Shown one piece after another: positions 62,272 through 64,000 of a stretch of DNA of 64,000 bases (positions are counted from its first letter, which is position 1; every line of letters starts with the position of its first letter). The position numbers were made by a program, and so were the translations under genes. The notes below the pieces were generated by a model that did no database searches, was not told the origin of the DNA, and saw nothing but the letters and a program-made list of their open reading frames with translations. The DNA is from Endomychus coccineus (Eukaryota > Arthropoda > Insecta > Coleoptera > Endomychidae): NCBI GenBank assembly GCA_958510875.1, contig OY294068.1:192844315-192908314 (forward strand), read 5' to 3'.

Positions 62272-62645
62272 GGGGTCACGAAGGTTTGTCAAATTTCAGA
62301 AGTTTCGTGCGTAAAATATATCTCGAAAGTTGAAGCGGATGGCAATAAAAATATCACTTTTACTCACTATATGATTCATTGAGAGGCACTGGTAGCTAAA
62401 AAATTAAACAAAGTACTTTGCAATGCTGTTAAAGTCATTAATTTTATAGAGTCGAGCTGGGGTCACGAAGGTTTGTCAAATTTCAGAAGTTTCGTGCGTA
62501 AAATATATCTCGAAAGTTGAAGCGGATGGCAATAAAAATATCACTTTTACTCACTATATGATTCATTGAGAGGCACTGGTAGCTAAAAAATTAAACAAAG
62601 TACTTTGCAATGCTGTTAAAGTCATTAATTTTATAGAGTCGAGCT
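62272..62645 (+). repeat. Perfect-looking 187-bp tandem duplication
   Basis: Copy 1 is 62272-62458 and copy 2 is 62459-62645. Both run GGGGTCACGAAGGTTTGTC ... GAGTCGAGCT, and I see no difference between them by eye, which implies a recent event or an assembly artefact. Confidence 0.9.
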
Positions 62646-62961
62646 CTAAACAATCAACTTTTCGCAAAGCTATGCAAAGAAATGAACTCGGACTATCATG
62701 CATTATTATTACATACAGAAGTATGATGGATCTCATGAGAACGAAACTAACGCAGGTTGCTACAATTGAGTGATGATGTTGTCATATTTCTAACTCAGCA
62801 AGAATCAAACTTCGTTCAATTATTCCACAATCATTTGGCTTTCCAAATTCTACTACTTAGCAGATATATTTGAAAAGATAAATGACTTGAATTCGAGACT
62901 ACAAGGAGCAGATTACCAACAAAATTCTTGGTTTCGTCAAGAGAGACAGGTTGAAAAATAA

Positions 62962-63478
62962 AGCTGTTTACTTCCACCAATGAATTTATCTTTGGAAATA
63001 AGTCATTCGTCACTGAAAGCCCAAAAACTGTTCTCTGATCTATAGAGCGACCAAAATCTGAAAGAAGAATTCTTGAAAAAGCCTCTGAACGAATTTTGAC
63101 TCGGAGTTCAGGGAAAGTATCCACAAATTTCTTAACTATCGATTGGTGTACTTCTTCCATTTAGTACCCCTACTTACTTCCACCAATGAATTTCTTTTTG
63201 AAAATAACATTGCAAATGATCATGTTTGATCACCTGACATGCTTAGAGACCCAAATGAAAAAGTATTTTCCATCGGTCGATCTTGAAGCGGAGAGAATCC
63301 GTTCTTAATAGAAATGGGACAAATAAGCCATTTGTCACTGAAAGCCTAAGAAGAGTTCTCAGATCTATCCAGCGACCAAAGTCCGAAACAAGAATTCTCG
63401 AAAAAGTCTCGGAACGAATTTTGGCTTGGAGTTCAGAGAGAGTGTCAACTAGCGATTGTTATACTTCTTCCATTTAGT
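62962..63478 (+). repeat. Diverged internal direct duplication in the hAT relic
   Basis: Segment 62962-63171 and segment 63174-63478 share TTACTTCCACCAATGAATTT, TCACTGAAAGCC and TACTTCTTCCATTTAGTACC blocks in the same order. The second has about 100 bp extra near 63205-63325. Confidence 0.75.
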
Positions 63479-64000
63479 ACCACATACCTTTGTGAAACAG
63501 CATTTTCGACAATGACTTTTATTAAATCTAAATATCGATCAAGTCTAGAGAATGTTGAGAAAGCACTTCGTCCTGTCATTTCAAAGATACCAACCAACAT
63601 TACAGATGGTGTGCAGCAAGAAGCAAGCGCAGAAATCGCACTGGAGCAGAGCCGACCGGCTATTTACATAATAGTATCTTCGCAGATTTTTTCATAACAC
63701 CATACATCAGTACTATAACGAATCCCAACAGAACTAAACCAGTTCCATCCCAATTTTTATCTGCTTCTCACCTTTTTCTACTCCTAAAGACATATGCATA
63801 TATTCTTGATAGCGAAATCGGTTGGCCGAATGTGACTAGTAACTGGGTTCAAAATTGAGGTATATACTCGATCTGCCTAAAGTGAGTTATTGAAATGGAT
63901 TACTTCAACTAAGCCTTCAAATACATGATACATATCCAAAACTGTACTTATCTCGCAATGCAGTGTAATAGTTGAATTTTATTTAAATGAGGTTTAATTG

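Larger units (their letters stand above)
62150..63660 (+). pseudogene. Decayed ZBED5/SCAND3-like hAT transposase
   Basis: Fragments in order on the plus strand: RNELGSDYHALLLHTEV-like (about 62690-62745), LSDDVVIFLTQQESNFVQLF (about 62765-62825), EFSDLSSDQSPKQEFSKK with EFWLGVQREC (about 63350-63440), and LPFSTTYLCETAFSTMTF then IKSKYRSSLENVEKAL (about 63465-63560), the ZBED5-type dimerisation end. Many stops and frame changes, plus two internal duplications. It lies in the first kinase intron. Confidence 0.75.

Overview
This is AT-rich animal nuclear DNA, almost certainly from an insect. Genes are split by short GT-AG introns. The best protein matches are insect or general animal proteins: soluble guanylate cyclase alpha, RIBC2, HDAC11, SCLT1, a GAB/Dos adaptor, GPATCH2L and a salt-inducible kinase. 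Introns and spacers are crowded with hAT, Tc1/mariner, non-LTR, Penelope-like, LTR and SINE debris. A beetle is my guess from the repeat mix, but nothing in the window proves the order. All exon models below were built by hand from reading frame, splice-site consensus and matching intron phase.

Layout. (1) 1-7.4 kb: the last two coding exons of soluble guanylate cyclase alpha (+), separated by a 4.7 kb intron holding a foldback element and non-LTR scraps; a broken hAT copy lies upstream. (2) 7.4-19.9 kb: a spacer made largely of transposons. It holds a Tc1/mariner element with ~355 bp inverted ends, a non-LTR reverse transcriptase relic, a Penelope relic with inverted ends, and two foldback elements of about 2.0 and 1.6 kb. 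(3) 19.95-32.3 kb: a compact gene block, RIBC2 (+), HDAC11 (-) and SCLT1 (+). RIBC2 and HDAC11 converge, with stop codons 92 nt apart. HDAC11 and SCLT1 diverge from a ~1 kb spacer. RIBC2 and SCLT1 are both cilium/centriole proteins. (4) 32.3-39 kb: spacer with a hAT copy that still has its 8-bp target duplication, then AT-rich repeats. (5) 39.1-49.1 kb: a nine-exon GAB/Dos adaptor (-) whose introns hold three foldback elements and two hammerhead-like motifs. (6) 50.0-54.3 kb: GPATCH2L-like gene (+), divergent from GAB. One of its 5' splice sites is repeated six times in a 74-bp tandem array, and a Penelope GIY-YIG fragment sits in an intron. (7) 54.3-61.4 kb: tandem repeats, a SINE with a tRNA-like head, and non-LTR scraps. 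(8) 61.4-64 kb: a CpG-rich promoter region and the first coding exon of a salt-inducible kinase (+), whose next intron contains a decayed ZBED5-like hAT.

The most unusual structures are a minimal type I hammerhead ribozyme-like motif in the sense strand of a RIBC2 intron, a mutated relative in the GAB locus, hammerhead-like cores in Penelope terminal repeats, the array of duplicated splice donors, and a series of long-armed foldback elements lying mostly inside introns, several with TA target sites.
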